Shown: in pieces, positions 12,145 through 24,884 of the stretch
Layout: each line of letters begins with the position of its first letter
Position numbering within the stretch: position 1 is the first letter of the stretch
Assembly (NCBI RefSeq): GCF_021018895.1
Contig: NC_079369.1
Coordinates: 5,114,694 to 5,178,693 of the forward strand
DNA: 64,000 nt
Direction of reading: 5' to 3'
Source: Seriola aureovittata
Lineage: Eukaryota > Chordata > Actinopteri > Carangiformes > Carangidae
The notes under the pieces: model-generated
The model's input: only the letters and a program-made list of their open reading frames with translations
What the model was told of the DNA's origin: nothing
Database searches by the model: none
Program-made: the position numbers and the translations under genes

Positions 12145-13134
12145 GTGAGGACATACTATGACTTCTGCGCATCTACAGACGTCACTTTCACAAATACAAG
12201 CCCTACACGAGTCCCTGCACTTGGATCATCTATCATTGCATGTGTAGATAAAAAAAAGTCCAAAAACTCCAAAGATTGACTTTGTATCAGTCTTTGAATA
12301 ACTTTTTGACTTAACTTATTGAGGGCTCCTGAACCTGTTTTTAATCTCCTAAATCACTTAATTGCTTTCATTTCACTGTCTGTGACCTCAAGTCAAATTC
12401 TTGCCTTGGTTGTATGCATCCTTCCATTAATTACTTTCATTGTCAACCTTGTGATTTTTTTTTTCTTGTCAGTCCCTCATTATATGAAACAAAGCTAAAA
12501 CCCTACGGTTCTGTGTGGCTGCATTAAGGCACAATGTTGCTTTAAGTTAAAGGCTACAGTCAGCATGCTCAAATGATCACAATGTCAAAATGGTGTTTAA
12601 CAGTTATATTATTTGCCAAGTTCACCATCTTAGCGTAGCATTTTACCATGCCAACATTTGTTGATATAAATCATGGCTATTGCAATGAGCCAAAATGTTC
12701 ATATAAATATGTGGCCCCAGTCTTCTTTGAAACTTGTAATGTGACCCCTGATTACAGTTACAGTGTCTACACTGGCAAATCAAATGGCAGTTAGACATAT
12801 AACTGAATGACTGTGAATGACTCTGAGGATTTTATCATCCAGTAGTAGAAGAAGAAAAGGAAGGAAGTTAGAAAAGAATATCTTTTCCCCCCTCTCCTGT
12901 TTACATACCCATTTGTATTTCACTCTGAAGTTCTTATTTCTCATATTCTGCATGTAAGTTGTCGTCCTGTGATCATGTAACACCAAACTGCATGAAGAAT
13001 ATGATTTGAAGGTCCCAACTGATCCTAGTGGGCACTTCAACACATGACCTTTCCACTGAGCCGCCACACGGGAACGGATGGTGTCTGCTCCACTGAAATC
13101 AGTTTGAACCTGTTTGAATCTCTGCCGTGTACAG
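12145..13134. other. mcf2l2 intron 10
   Basis: Nothing recognised. The minus-strand frame at 12780-13160 has no support. Confidence 0.85.
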
Positions 13135-13326
13135 GTAAACCAGTGGTGTGAGTCTGGCATCTACCTGCTGGCATCCCAGGCTGTGGATAAGTGTCAGTCG
13201 CAGGAAGGGGCAGAATCGGCGCTGACCGACATCGAACGCTTTCTGGAGTCGGCGGAAAAGAACCAACTGACTGAGCTGAGGAACCTCCACAACCAGTATG
13301 AGGTTGTCCTGTCGGAGGATATCAAG
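13135..13326 (+). CDS. mcf2l2: mcf2l2 exon 11 (end of spectrin-like region)
   Basis: This 64-codon phase-0 exon encodes VNQWCESGIYLLASQAVDKC and then an acidic helix ending LHNQYEVVLSEDIK. The QWCE-GIYLLASQAVDKCQS block is strongly conserved in MCF2L2-type proteins. The donor is aag/gtatgg. Confidence 0.95.
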
Positions 13327-13420
13327 GTATGGTGCACGAGACATTAGTCTACAGGATGACTGGATATTGTGTTACAAAAACAATGAGGACCAGGGTTGAT
13401 AGTGAGCTCCCTGCCTGCAG

Positions 13421-13607
13421 GCCAGTGTCCTGAAGGCGTTGAAGCGGCTGGAGGATGTCCAGGAGATGTTTGAAAAGCGGCACGTCAGTCTGAAGAGACT
13501 GTCAGCTAAACAGACGAGGCCAGTCCAGCCCGTCGCCCCGCGGCCTGAGTCCTCTCCCAAACGGCCCTCACTGAAGAACCCCTCCAGGACGACAGGGAGC
13601 CAGCAGC
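13421..13607 (+). CDS. mcf2l2: mcf2l2 exon 12 (coil plus proline-rich linker)
   Basis: The exon encodes a coil (LKRLEDVQEMFEKRHVSLKR) and then the linker motif KQTRPVQPVAPRPESSPK. I recall this motif almost unchanged from human MCF2L2, which supports the paralogue choice. The intron before it is only 94 bp. The exon ends in phase 1 (cagc/gtgagt). Confidence 0.95.
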
Positions 13608-13792
13608 GTGAGTTGGATTTTTGTTATAACTAATTTATGCAGCAGAAGATGAATCTGGTGTAACAGGTTCAAACTATTGAAATCTCACTGGCTGTGATAT
13701 GACTGTGATATGATATGATAATCTGAACTCATCTCGACGTCATGAGAAATGATTTAAATCATTTATGCTGGTGTCATCTCAATTCATTTCAG

Positions 13793-13896
13793 CTCTGGCT
13801 CGCAGAACTTCTGATAACTCGAACAGTGGCAAGCAGCAGGCCGAAGCTGATCCCAACAAGAGGAAGAACATACGCAAGGCCAAGGGAGGCATCAAG
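13793..13896 (+). CDS. mcf2l2: mcf2l2 exon 13 (basic linker)
   Basis: The exon encodes (P)LARRTSDNSNSGKQQAEA followed by the basic stretch NKRKNIRKAKGGIK. It completes a split Pro codon from exon 12 and ends in phase 0 at aag/gtaccc. The basic run is low complexity; a membrane or nuclear-targeting role would be speculation. Confidence 0.88.
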
Positions 13897-16800
13897 GTAC
13901 CCTCCTTCAGTCCCACTTTGAAATCTCACTGCATCAAAAAATAGCATTTTTTAATGATTTTTAAGATCCTCTTCATCTCGCCTAAAAATGTACAACAATG
14001 TACCAATATTTAAGATGTGTGGTTAATTAGGTTAAACAGTCACTTTCTTAGTCACTTAAGTATGAATAAGTGGTACCGCATAACAGACTCAGTAGCTGAT
14101 ACTTAGTAGTACCAAAATATATCGGTCTGTATCATAAAGACAATGGATTTCAGTACCAGGCCGTATAAGAGAGATTAAATGAGTTGACATCACTACTCTG
14201 AAGACTCTGGAACTAAAGTCTGCGTCTCAAGACTGTTAACAGGAGCAGTAATATCCCGTTTTCCTGAGGTTCTGCTGGTTACCTGGCAACTGCTCACAGT
14301 GGTCTAGCACATAACCCCCGCCATAAAACATCAACTTGTCATTTTTCCTCTACAGTTGTTCCAAATACTAATCAAACAAGATGTAATATTGTAATTAGTG
14401 AGCTTCAGAGGTGTTGCTAGGAGCGTTTAGTTGCCTTTGGACGGAGGCATGCTGGGTCTTCCTTTTTCTGGTCTTTGTTCTAAGCTAATCTAACTGGCAG
14501 CTGGCTCCAGCTACACATTGATATGTGAAATTGGTATTGATTTTCTCATTTAAATCTCGGCAGGAGAGAAAATAAGTGCATTTCCCAAAATGTTGACGTA
14601 GGGCCTCCTGTCTCAGTGTTCACGTCAGGCTTTGTTAAGGGTAACATAACTTACCTGGTGTGGAGCTACAAACACGTAGTCAGTTTCTGTGGAAGGAAAC
14701 CACATTCCTGGTCACATTTCGATCACTGTCGCGTACAAGTACAGACTGATGTCAATTCTGATTCTTTTTTCAACATAACTTCACAGATCGCCCAATTCAT
14801 GGCATTCACAGTCACCTTGTTTTGGTGAGGTGGTTATATCACATGGAAAAGTGACCTAATTGCATATCCTCTATAGAGTGAAGAACAGCGCACTGGAGGT
14901 CTGTTATATAAAGGTTAAATTAACAAAACCCTGAATATTGATCCTGAAAAACAGGGATCATTTTTATGTATCAGTAATGCTTATAATAATACTTTCACAC
15001 ACCATCTGATAATCTCAAGCAAAAACGGATCATTTAGAGCCAAACTCTTTCCTCAGGAAAGGTCAGAGATCAACTCCAGAACATCAGCTGGTTGAGATTC
15101 AATGTTTTGTCAGCGAGGTTGATCGTGGTTTAGAGTGCCTCTGGTTTAAGGAGGGTCTGGCTAATCGTTATGCAACCCTGCTGCCTTCTGCTGCTACGCT
15201 GCGATTTTGCTCTGATCTCATTAATCGGTTTACAGTGTACACAATTTGAATGCATGCCCAAAGGTTATTTTGTGCTGCTGAAAAACAGGATCTGCCTGTG
15301 TAGTGATAGTGTCGGTGTGTTAGACCATAAACCTTCCTCCATAATTGATGGGCTGGAAACCTGCCTGTCAGGTGTCACGTTTCACTGTTCTCTCTCCTGT
15401 GTGAACACAGTGCCAAAATCAGAAGCTTACCAAGTAGTTTAACTTCTTGTTGTTAGTTGCATCAACCTCTTTGAACATGCTTTAAAAACCTGTTGAATTA
15501 CATGTGTTTAAGCCTTCAGTTTAACCCTGCAGGGTTTGTTTTTTTTCCTTCAAGTGCTGGTGAGATTTTCCTTGAAAGGCACTGATTCTCTGGAGTTTCT
15601 GTGGGAATACTTGTGCCAAATAACGTCATGTAGTCAGCCGTGGTTAGAAACATAAACTGATTATATTTATAAGTGGCAATAGGCAGGGTTTTTATTGAAT
15701 ATATTTGTATATACAGTATGTATGCATGTGTGTATATATATATAGATACATAAAGAGCAGGTCTGTTCTTGACTGGCAGTCAGTCAGCTGGCCTCAGTCC
15801 AACTGTGCAGGTGTGTCACTCACTGAAGATCAGATCGAAAGGCAAAATGTCAGTTTGCATTTGAGGCCTGGCAGAGCCTCACCAGGGGAGATACTATTTG
15901 TTCTAATGTCTATGGATCATAGACTTCAGACAGAAGATGAATGAAAAGATTTGACTCCAAATATTAGATAACATGACAAGTTTATCTTAACTGGTCAAAT
16001 TGTCTTCGGCCCACTAAACTGTACAGCTCTACAAAGGTAAAACACAGCAACTACATATTCGGTCAAGATTGAGTTTTAACCTGCAGACTCTGACTTTCTG
16101 AGATCCGTTTAAATCTTATGCCATAGAAATATGTAAAAACTATCTTTTAAATTTTAACTACAAAAGGACCATAAAAACCAAGCCAGAATGCATTATCTGA
16201 ACTTAAGTTTCTTTCCAACTTCTGTTTGCTGTCAAGCCTGAAAACTTTAAACCCCCTTGTTTCCAACTTGGCTGCTTCTGTAGTTACTGCTTTTTGCCTC
16301 TGTGGGGCAGTATAGCTACAAGTAAAAAGTAAAGCTACAATTCATGTGTGTAAACACCCTCAAATTAAAGAGGAAAATATTAACCTCATAGTTATGGTTT
16401 CATTTAAAGCCAATGTACTGAAGCACAGAGATGTCACAAAAAGACAAACAAAAAATTGTAACTGTGAAAAGATTTTTCTTGCACAGTTTTATCTGGGCAT
16501 ATTACACTTCCCTTGTGAACCTTAGTGAACTCCACCTGTCACACATGCACCTCATGGATGTTGGTGCACACAAGAACTCCTGGGTGTTGATGTCAATGCA
16601 AATGAACCAAAGTGCCTCCATGCTGGTACCATGTTATTAATGCAAAGTACGGCTGTTACTGATTCTGTGGTAGAGTGGCAAAAAGAAAATGACAACAGTA
16701 GATTTCCATTGCTATCACTTTTGAGATCTGGCCAACAGAGACACATGTGGTGTAAACAAACATGTTTAAAATCCGGTCTGGATTTTTTTCAGGATGCAAG

Positions 16801-17333
16801 ACGCATGAACGCCACGCCACTAAAGCTGTAGTAGTGCTAAACAAGTTTCATTGCAAGTTTCAGTTTCATGCAATTTGTAAACAAGGTATTAGGTTAATAT
16901 GTGCATATGCTGCTATTTCCCTAATCCACCTTATAGCGAGGGTACAGTAAGTCATTACACTAGCCTGTGCAGTGAAGCCTTCATACCCAGGCTGCTGACA
17001 GGAACAAAAAGCAGCTTGTAATCTATGCATTCAGCAGTGGCTTCACCTTTGGTTCAGTTAAATATTTACCTAGTGACTGATGACCACCTGAAGGCAAACA
17101 CCATAAACAGCATGTCTTTATGGTGTTTGCATGGTGGTGGTCATTTTCTGACCACAAGTTGACAAAGATTGCCTGAATGTAACATTAAACAGCTCTATTG
17201 GATCAAAGCTTGAGAAAAAAAGACAAGTTAACGTTTAGTTTTTAGTTTTTGTTGTAATGGTACATAATATACAAAGCCCGTGCCTTGAGAATTAAGTGTA
17301 TACTGTATGTATATGTGTTTGTTTGTGTCGCAG
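13897..17333. other. mcf2l2 intron 13
   Basis: About 3.4 kb of unassigned DNA with no repeat recognised by eye. It contains several short open frames without family resemblance. Confidence 0.75.
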
Positions 17334-17422
17334 ATTGAGGTGATGCACGAGGAAAGCCAAGGAGGTTCCACCCATGTCGTTGTGACCAATGAGACAGAGG
17401 AGAGTTTGTCCAACAGGCGCAG
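17334..17422 (+). CDS. mcf2l2: mcf2l2 exon 14 (acidic linker before the DH domain)
   Basis: The exon encodes IEVMHEESQGGSTHVVVTNE and then TEESLSNRR. It ends after two bases of an Arg codon (ag/gtaagg). It is the last exon before the large intron that hosts b3gnt5. Its ESLSNRRRH junction with exon 15 gives the run of Arg that precedes the DH domain in this family. Confidence 0.9.
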
Positions 17423-20400
17423 GTAAGGACAGAACACGCAGGTGTGGATCACATGCTCACATGCTGTTCTTTGCTTCACTGTAACATCACTATAATGACA
17501 AGATAACACCATTGTGTCACCGTGTCAGAAAACAAGGGATCATGTAGCACTGCAGTGCTAAATTCAATTTCCTGAGAGCATCAGTTATATGTCATTTCTT
17601 TGTGCATAGTTTTAAGTAAGTGTGCTTTAATATAGTGATTTGTAGCACTTACAACATGTTTATGTGAAGAGCACATTTCAGACAGAGGTGATGATGTAAG
17701 AGTTAACATCCAGGAGACAGTGCAAGTGGTGATGTCGGACTCCAGTGTGGAATTTATCCATGTTTAATTTAGCTCTGTGTTGTACAGAGGCAGCCAGATG
17801 AGAGCCACCTTAGCATCACGAGTTTTGTATATACAGCTGCTTTGTTTAAAGATCCTCTCCAGACATTTGTTAGGATATATATATATATATAAAAACACTC
17901 TTGCTGGAAGAGTATTTTGTGTCCGGTATTGTTTTGCCATAAAAAAAAAAAAACTTCAGTTACCTGGTAAAAATGTCTGAAAATTAGATCCACTCCCTCC
18001 CTCTCTGAAAAATCCAGAAACCATGAAAGTAAAATTCATTTCAAAGGTGTAACTGCCGGACACAACACGTCTCATAATTCACTGATAAGTCAATTTTCAG
18101 TGTTTGGAGGCTTCAAGTTTCCACATTTTTGTGTAAATTGCATATTGAGTCATGATTTGACTTCAAACTAGATGTGATGTGACAAAATTAAGCTTCTGCA
18201 TCCACGTGCACACACCATTCTGCACAGTGACGCTCCAACATCCATGTCAAGTAACAATACAGCAAAGACAGCAAAACACATTTTTGACAGGAGGGGGGGA
18301 CTTTACAGTCACGCAATTCTGAAATGGTGATTACATTCTTGCAATGATTCCATACCTCCCCTAAATTACTAAAAGAAATTTGTATGACTGCAAATCTTCA
18401 ATGTTACGACCTGCCGCACATGGAAGAGTGACCAGACTGACCTTCAGACTGCTGTGCAGCAGTAATTCTGATTTCCCAAAACTGAAAGTTCCTTCGATAT
18501 CTCAACTGGACTGCAAGATTTCCAAGGTTTTATTTATTTGTCACATGCTCACTATGTGCAGTGACATGCAGCGTGCTATATGATGAGCGTCCCATGAAGT
18601 GTAATAATTAGAATACTAATCACAATAGTAAGTCAAATGAAATGGAGTAACCAAGCTGCAGGGACTTGTTCATAGGAAAATTCAGACCACGGATAAAAAC
18701 CGGAGCATCTTATGCAACTGGCTGAAAGCCCAGAGAGACAGTAAGAACTGAGGATCCAAAATAAACAGACTGGAGGAAGATAATGGTATTTACATTCAGC
18801 CTTGATTGACAGTTCAGTTAGAATCACCATCTTTGGGTTAGTTGCATTAGTATATAAAATATAGACAGTTAAGTACAGCAGCTGTGGATGGAATAGGTAA
18901 TATCACATGCTTTTCAGAAGCCACTGAGAACAATACATGGCTTACAGTACTTAAAAGTGCAAGAGTGAAACCCTAGTTTAAAATTAGAGGTCATCGCATA
19001 AGGCCACAGTTGTGCTTTTACACAATTGCAGGCTTACAAACCACAATGCCCCTTGTCTGAAAGGTTCTTTGTAATGTATTATTAAATGTAATATATTATA
19101 AAAATGTATTGATATAGAAAATATGTCATAATGAGAATCCATCCACAGATTTGAGCAGGTAAACTAAGACAAATAATACAGAGATTTCTTTTGATAATTT
19201 TATTTCCTGGGTAATAGTTAGTGTGTCATCCCACTAAAAATGATCTTGGTAAAAAAAGATTTCATATTTACTCTGAAAAATAAACATGGAAGCGAGAATG
19301 AAAATGTATAAAAATTACCTGATTTATCAACACACACTGAGCACTGCGTCAGAGGAACCTGCATCTGAAATGTATTGTCTGAGAAAAGAAGGCGTAAAAT
19401 CTGCATCATCGTATCATACATAGATAGATAGATGTTTTATTTATCCCCTAGGGGAAATTCATGTGTCCATTAGTTCATTGTTCATAATATTAAAACAGTT
19501 CATAATAAATAAACAATAATAATTAAATAGTCCACTTCCTTTGGCTGAGGTGTTGTATAGCCTGATGGCAGTGGGAACAAACGACCTCCTTGGTATTGTC
19601 CAAGATGACCTCCAGTTTTACATGCGTCTCTCCACAACAGTCCTGAGTGAGTCCAGACTCCTGCCAAGCACAGACCCAGCTTGTGCAGTCTCTTTGTGTT
19701 CGTGTCGGACATGCCGCTGCCCCAGCAGACTGCAGCATAAAAAATTCAAATTAAGTACAAATCTTAACAGAATTATAAGAAAATTGGCTGCATTGCTGTG
19801 CATTTCCATCCACTATGGTTATGTAGAATTTAGGAGATATGTGTATCGACATGTACAGACGAAGGCACTAATTCTCCGGTCGGGTGACATTAAACCTTTG
19901 CAGAAGAATTGAAAATTGTTTCCCCTTCTGCCTTAAGCAACTGCATTATGCAGGTTGTTGTCAGCGTGTGCGAGAACACCTGCTCACCTACTGTAGGCTG
20001 TAACATTCCCTAGTGTAATATCTCAGTGTTTGTCATACCCCTCACCACCTGTTGCTCATGGGCTGCTCTGCTATAGAAAGATCTTTTTTTGCATCTAGTG
20101 TAACCTCGTGTAGACTGAAGCATTCCCTCCTTATTTCTGTCACAGTACAGCACCTGCTCTGATGAGAAGTCTCTGACAGAACTATAACCTGTTTTGGGTC
20201 TAATACCACTACTGATTAAATTAGTTATTTTTTTGCTTGCTGATTTCTGACAGCAGAACCTGAAGTGCTTCTTCTTCTTTATGCTCTCGTATGGCATTTT
20301 TATGAATCAAACCTTTCCCATAAAATGAAGCAGAACAGGTAGACTTAAGTTAGTGTTATACTTTCACTATCCACAAGTACGTGAGGGTCACATGTAAATT

Positions 20401-21742
20401 TCGTCATCAGAGAGCGCACTTGAAGCTCTGCGCAGACGTCTGTGTAGCCTCCATTTTATAGTGAGTCCACGCCAGTCCCCACAGACAGTACTTCAGGGGC
20501 ACCACCTGTGCATGCACTGGACTAGAAGCTGTCTGCAGCTGTCTGTGTGTGCGTCCGCAAGTGTGTATAATTGAGGCTTTGCATGGCAATTTTAAGGGAG
20601 TTGATTATGCTAATGATCAAATCTCACTGCAGCACATTTTTTCAGCGGCAGCAGGCAAAATAAATAAATGTAAATAAGCAACTCCTTGCTAACAACTTTG
20701 CCATTATCATCTTAATTGGTGATGCTATTTTAATGTCCTGCTCACAACATGTTTCTGCTGCCCCCAAGTGGCAAAAATATGTTATGTTATCTACTGCTAT
20801 GACAACAGTCTTTTTAGGTTGCATCAAAAATCAAGATCAAAATTAACATTTTAAAATATAATTTACTCCCACGCAGAGGCTTATGAAAATTAAAATAAAG
20901 CGTTGTCCTCTTGTGAGCCATAGTCACTGCCTCTATGTCTGTTTTCCTGTGTTTTTAGTGGAAGAAGTAGAACTATCCAATAATTCAGTTTCATACATAG
21001 AAACATTATTTTGAGTAGGTTAAATGTTTTTACCACTCTCCTATCCAGGTAATCTTCTTGCTTCCATTAATCTTGTGACCACTTGGACGGTCCCAACTTC
21101 TAGTTTGAGAACCGCAGATCTAAAACTTCAAATGAAGATGAGCAAAACAAAAAAGCAAAAGTCCCATGGCCATTGGAAAATACAGCAAAGTATACAATAG
21201 CACACATGTAAATTAATTACCTTGCAACCCTGGGTTTTCTCAGTTTTTCTCAATTTTCTGCATTTTGTCCTTTCTGTACATTGGTAGAGAAATGTATTTA
21301 TCTGGCATCATTTAGCTCAGAGTTTGGTCAGATGTAGCTTTTCTCCTACTGGCTGGCTGACTGTCTCAATAGGAAATGTATGATGCACTTTGTCACCCTC
21401 ATGAGAGTGAGTCATTCACGGCACAACTAAAAACAAATACAAAGTTCAGTGGTCTAAGAATAGACTGACTAAAGAAGCTTCTGACTTCCCCAAAGAAAAT
21501 ACCAACAATATATGATACAGAACATTTCAAGCTAATTACATCTATTCCTTAAACAGAGTTTTTTATGAACCACATTTATAGAGGCAATGTAAACATGTAA
21601 GATATCTTACCTTTTTAACTACTGTTTAGTGTGTACTCCTTAAAAAAAGTAACCTTTTTCACATACTGTATGAATGTGAAGTTGATACTGGGATCTTTAA
21701 ATGGTTTTCACCGATAGCATTATGATGCATTGTGCTTTAAAT
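17423..21742. other. Intron 14, part before b3gnt5
   Basis: It contains the LINE 3' end at 19425-19745. The rest is AT-rich unassigned DNA. Confidence 0.7.
19425..19745 (-). mobile_element. 3' end of a non-LTR retrotransposon
   Basis: Read on the minus strand, the sequence encodes the C-terminal tail common to a fish LINE family. KLEVILDNT and a downstream segment resembling the 'RYRRSF-P-A-RLYN' end are recognisable in degraded form. It ends in a (TAGA)n-type tail at 19420-19440 beside 'ttttatttatcccctagggg'. Only the last few hundred bases are present. Confidence 0.65.
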
Positions 21743-22316
21743 TGAGATTTGTAGCTTGAGGCTGATAACAAAAGTATCATCTATCAAACCACCATAAATG
21801 CCTTTACATACAGTAGCAATCATACATTATACAGAATTGTATTCATACTGGAACATTTTCTCATAAATCATCAAGAGAGTTGCATTTAGCTCTTAATGTG
21901 ACATGTATTCAATTTGCCTGAGTGGCACCAGAATTCATAATATTTAACAGCTAGCGTAGTAGTTATCTTAGACTCTCCAGACAGAGCTGAACCTCTTCAG
22001 AAGTTGGCAGATGAATTACAATGTGAAGCACTGTGGATGTGTGTACACAGAGACCAAAAAAACCCTCGTCTCAAAGGAATTTTTACCCATCTGTTCTTTC
22101 TTTAGCTTAAACAAAATGAAAATTAATCCTGCTGATGACTGAAGAACAATGAGCATATATGTTTGCTTAACGGAACGGCTTTGCTCTTTATTGCAAGATG
22201 GCAAATACACAGATAGCCAGCAAACAGTGAAATAACACAGGACTATTCTTATGAGATACTGTCATTTTTTTGTGTGCTACATTTAGCATGAAGCAGTCTT
22301 TGCATCATCTAAAGAT
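21743..22316. repeat. b3gnt5 3' flank, copy A of a direct duplication
   Basis: This segment lies immediately after the b3gnt5 stop codon (minus strand) and therefore includes its 3' UTR. It is repeated in the same orientation at about 26477-27087. Shared blocks include gagatttgtag, tgaggctgataacaaaa, cattcatacattatacag, gagtggcaccagaattcata and catttagcatga, in the same order with small indels. Confidence 0.88.
22187..22192 (-). promoter_or_regulatory. Possible b3gnt5 polyadenylation signal
   Basis: AATAAA on the minus strand lies about 130 bases after the b3gnt5 stop codon. The duplicated copy of this region near 26950 carries a changed hexamer there. Mammalian B3GNT5 has a longer 3' UTR, so this may not be the site used. 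Confidence 0.3.
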
Positions 22317-22319
22317 CCT

Positions 22320-23519
22320 TCATGTAAAAGCAGCCATACAGGAGTATGTGTTCTGGTAATATGGCAGACACAGCAGCATCGCTCTCACTGCAGTGCAGTA
22401 GAGATTACCCATGTATCCTCTGTAGTTACTGTACACTGCAGGGTCTGTTGCTGTGTGCCATAGTGATCGCACATCTGCGGCATGACCATGCGATGTGATC
22501 ATGTGATCATAGATGCAGGGGTGGTATGGAGCCTTGGCCTCCCCTGAAAAGTACACATGCTCCTGCGGAGAAACCCCCATGGCCTTGGCACAAATTCCCA
22601 TGAAGACATCATCGATGTAGATGGAGGAGTTCAGCACCAGAGTCGCGTGGTAGATCTTAGCGGCCACATCACCTGAAACCACGTACCCTGCTCCGGCAGT
22701 GTAGTCTGGGTAGGAAGGCCAGGGGTACAGATCATAGGGAACGTGATACTTGCTGTTCTTACGGCGAACTGGAGGGGCTCCTCTATGTACATGCCCCACC
22801 CACACGTCTTTAGCCCCTGATTGGCTACTCTCGAGCTGCCGCAGGTATTTCACCAAATTGGGCATGTGGACGAAGATGTCATCATCTGCGGACATGAGGA
22901 AGCGTGCCTGAGGACAGTATTCGTGGCCCCAGTGGAACTGCAAGATCAGTTTGGCAGTCAGGTTGTGAAAAGAGTCCACAAAGTTCTGCTGGATCAGGTC
23001 TCCATAGTTCTGGTCCTCTTGCTGCAGTGCAGTCTGCACTCTGGCCCTCCGCTTGACATCGTGGTGCATGCCGAGGGCAAACAACACCCTCATGCTTGCC
23101 CCCAGTTCTGACCAAATAAAGCTCTCGTTTCCCCATGTGTCCCTGATGGCCTGGCGCCGCTCAAAGTTCTCTGGCGATGATTTCACAAACAGAAGCAGGA
23201 GGACATCATCCCAGCTTTTTCCATCTCCACCACTACCTCCACATTTACCTGGGTGGTTGATTATGTATGAATAGTTCCATAACCGATCACCCACACTGTC
23301 AGAACCATCTTTTCTGTGGTGATGTTTGGAAGTGATGTTGAAGGAAGAATTGAGAAAGTCATATCTGTTGACCATGTAGCGATATGTATAGGATCTCATG
23401 TGGCTGACCACGTGGTGGTCCAGCTCCTCCCAACACACCATCACCATACACAGCACCAGGCCTGTGGTCAGAAGCTGCACGCACTGGCACTTGCGGATAC
23501 GACGGAAGTTCATGAACAT
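22320..23519 (-). CDS. b3gnt5: Lactosylceramide beta-1,3-N-acetylglucosaminyltransferase
   Basis: The enzyme adds GlcNAc in beta-1,3 linkage to lactosylceramide in the Golgi, giving Lc3Cer, the precursor of lacto- and neolacto-series glycolipids. The ORF is 399 aa in one exon, close to the roughly 380 aa of vertebrate B3GNT5. It has a type II layout: a short basic cytosolic tail, a membrane anchor at about 13-29, then a luminal GT31 domain. Motifs include RRQAIRDTWG (121-130), ADDDIF with the metal-binding DxD (211-216), a GYVVSGDVAAK block near 278 and DDVFMG (303-308). N-glycosylation sequons lie near 57, 61, 82, 131, 186 and 297. EELDHHVVSHMRSYTYRYM after the anchor is specific to B3GNT5. 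The first ATG has G at -3; a second Met two codons later could also serve. No frameshift is seen. It lies antisense in the mcf2l2 intron. The a/b teleost copy is not assigned. Confidence 0.96.
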   Translation of the reverse strand: MFMNFRRIRKCQCVQLLTTGLVLCMVMVCWEELDHHVVSHMRSYTYRYMVNRYDFLNSSFNITSKHHHRKDGSDSVGDRLWNYSYIINHPGKCGGSGGDGKSWDDVLLLLFVKSSPENFERRQAIRDTWGNESFIWSELGASMRVLFALGMHHDVKRRARVQTALQQEDQNYGDLIQQNFVDSFHNLTAKLILQFHWGHEYCPQARFLMSADDDIFVHMPNLVKYLRQLESSQSGAKDVWVGHVHRGAPPVRRKNSKYHVPYDLYPWPSYPDYTAGAGYVVSGDVAAKIYHATLVLNSSIYIDDVFMGICAKAMGVSPQEHVYFSGEAKAPYHPCIYDHMITSHGHAADVRSLWHTATDPAVYSNYRGYMGNLYCTAVRAMLLCLPYYQNTYSCMAAFT

Positions 23520-24412
23520 CGCGACTGAAGACTGATTGCTGGCTGGACTTCTGATCTCCTGGAGCTGTATCTCCCCCTGTCTTATGTTCTTTTTCTAATA
23601 GTAGAGTATGTTATTTCATCTCTGCCTCTTTTCACTCTGAAGTGTGACTTCTCATTTGACTCTCACTCTCACTAATCACCTTTCAGTCTCTAGCGCACCT
23701 CTCATCTATCTAATTGTCTTCCTTCTCATCCTTCACTTTATCTTCTTATGTCTGTCTCGCCTCGTACATATCCTCCGTCTTTCCTCCCTCTCCTGTCCTT
23801 GCAGCTGGCTTCTCTTTTTGATGCTGTCGAGTCCGGTAGTCACTGAACTGGCTCCACTGTCTGATGCAAAAGCTCTGTTCCCTCATAGCAAGCAGATAAC
23901 CCACATCCTTTTTCTTCTTCCTGTCCTGAGACTTCGGAGTGAGTTTCACCCCTCTCCCCACTTACTTGTCGCGCCTCCTCTGTGGTTATTGTAACGTCAG
24001 CATGCTAAAGGAATCCCATGGCACCTGGAAAAGAAAAGAAAAACGATCAAGATCACTCTCAGATAGATGAGATTTTGCATGCTTGGTCTACACATGGAGA
24101 AGGGAGTACACTAGCCCTGAGATGATTTGTTGATTCATTTATCAAATGAATCGCAAAGTAACTGTTCAAGTTATTCAGCTCATAAAAAATATTTTCCATT
24201 TTTTTCTAGCTCTGTTCCAGCTTTTCCCTTGTGTTGTATCAGTGTAAATGAAACATCTTTGTGTCTCAACCTGTTGGTCAGACAAGATGTGTGAAGATGT
24301 CTGCTTGGGATTGGGGAAGAAATGTCAGGGAATATTTTCTCATTCGACTAAGCAATCTATTAACTCCATTAACATCACATTCATGTACAATTTTTCTAGT
24401 TTAGAAACCACA

Positions 24413-24461
<49 letters not shown>

Positions 24462-24884
24462 CACACACACACACACACAAAAGTCCTGGATGTAGTTATC
24501 TTTGTTATCTTCTCTATTCATTGTTCACAGAGCAAGAGAATATTTTTCTACACGACATCCAGGGTATAAGTTGCTCAGAGGTTTAAGACACAAACTACAA
24601 AAACACATTGTTGCTAGAGCAAATCTGTCCAGAGATCTATGTTGCAGCATCACTCTTTCCCTCTTTCTCCTGGTGTTTCTTCTTGACTCTACCTTGAACT
24701 TATCAAGTTAACAAAATGCAAAAAAATCTCATCTCTGGCTTTGGGTGAGAAAAAAGGAAGACTTTGTACTGCCTGGACTAACCAAGACCCTAATATTCAT
24801 TTTAAAGGGTATCACACCTTGAATAAATGTACTACTGTACTTGTACTATTCTGGTGTGTTTTGTAACGATGTGAGTGACCACTG
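23520..24884. other. Upstream flank of b3gnt5 within intron 14
   Basis: The likely region of the b3gnt5 promoter and non-coding first exon(s). It has a pyrimidine-rich stretch (23640-23990) and a CA tract. No CpG-rich block or clear TATA element was seen, and no non-coding exon could be fixed. Confidence 0.5.
24415..24479. repeat. (CA)n microsatellite
   Basis: CA tract with a single AA slip, about 900 bases beyond the b3gnt5 start codon on its upstream side. Confidence 0.97.

Noticed and set aside
19541..19912. 123-codon plus-strand frame
   Set aside because: It is antisense to a LINE tail whose own coding strand is minus.
22821..23528. Plus-strand and alternate minus-strand frames over b3gnt5
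   Set aside because: They are shadows of the real GT31 reading frame.
23644..23994. 116-codon plus-strand frame upstream of b3gnt5
   Set aside because: It lies in a Leu/Ser-rich pyrimidine-biased stretch with no recognisable homologue and no supporting splice sites.
24248..24586. 112-codon frame rich in Thr-His
   Set aside because: It reads through a CA microsatellite.
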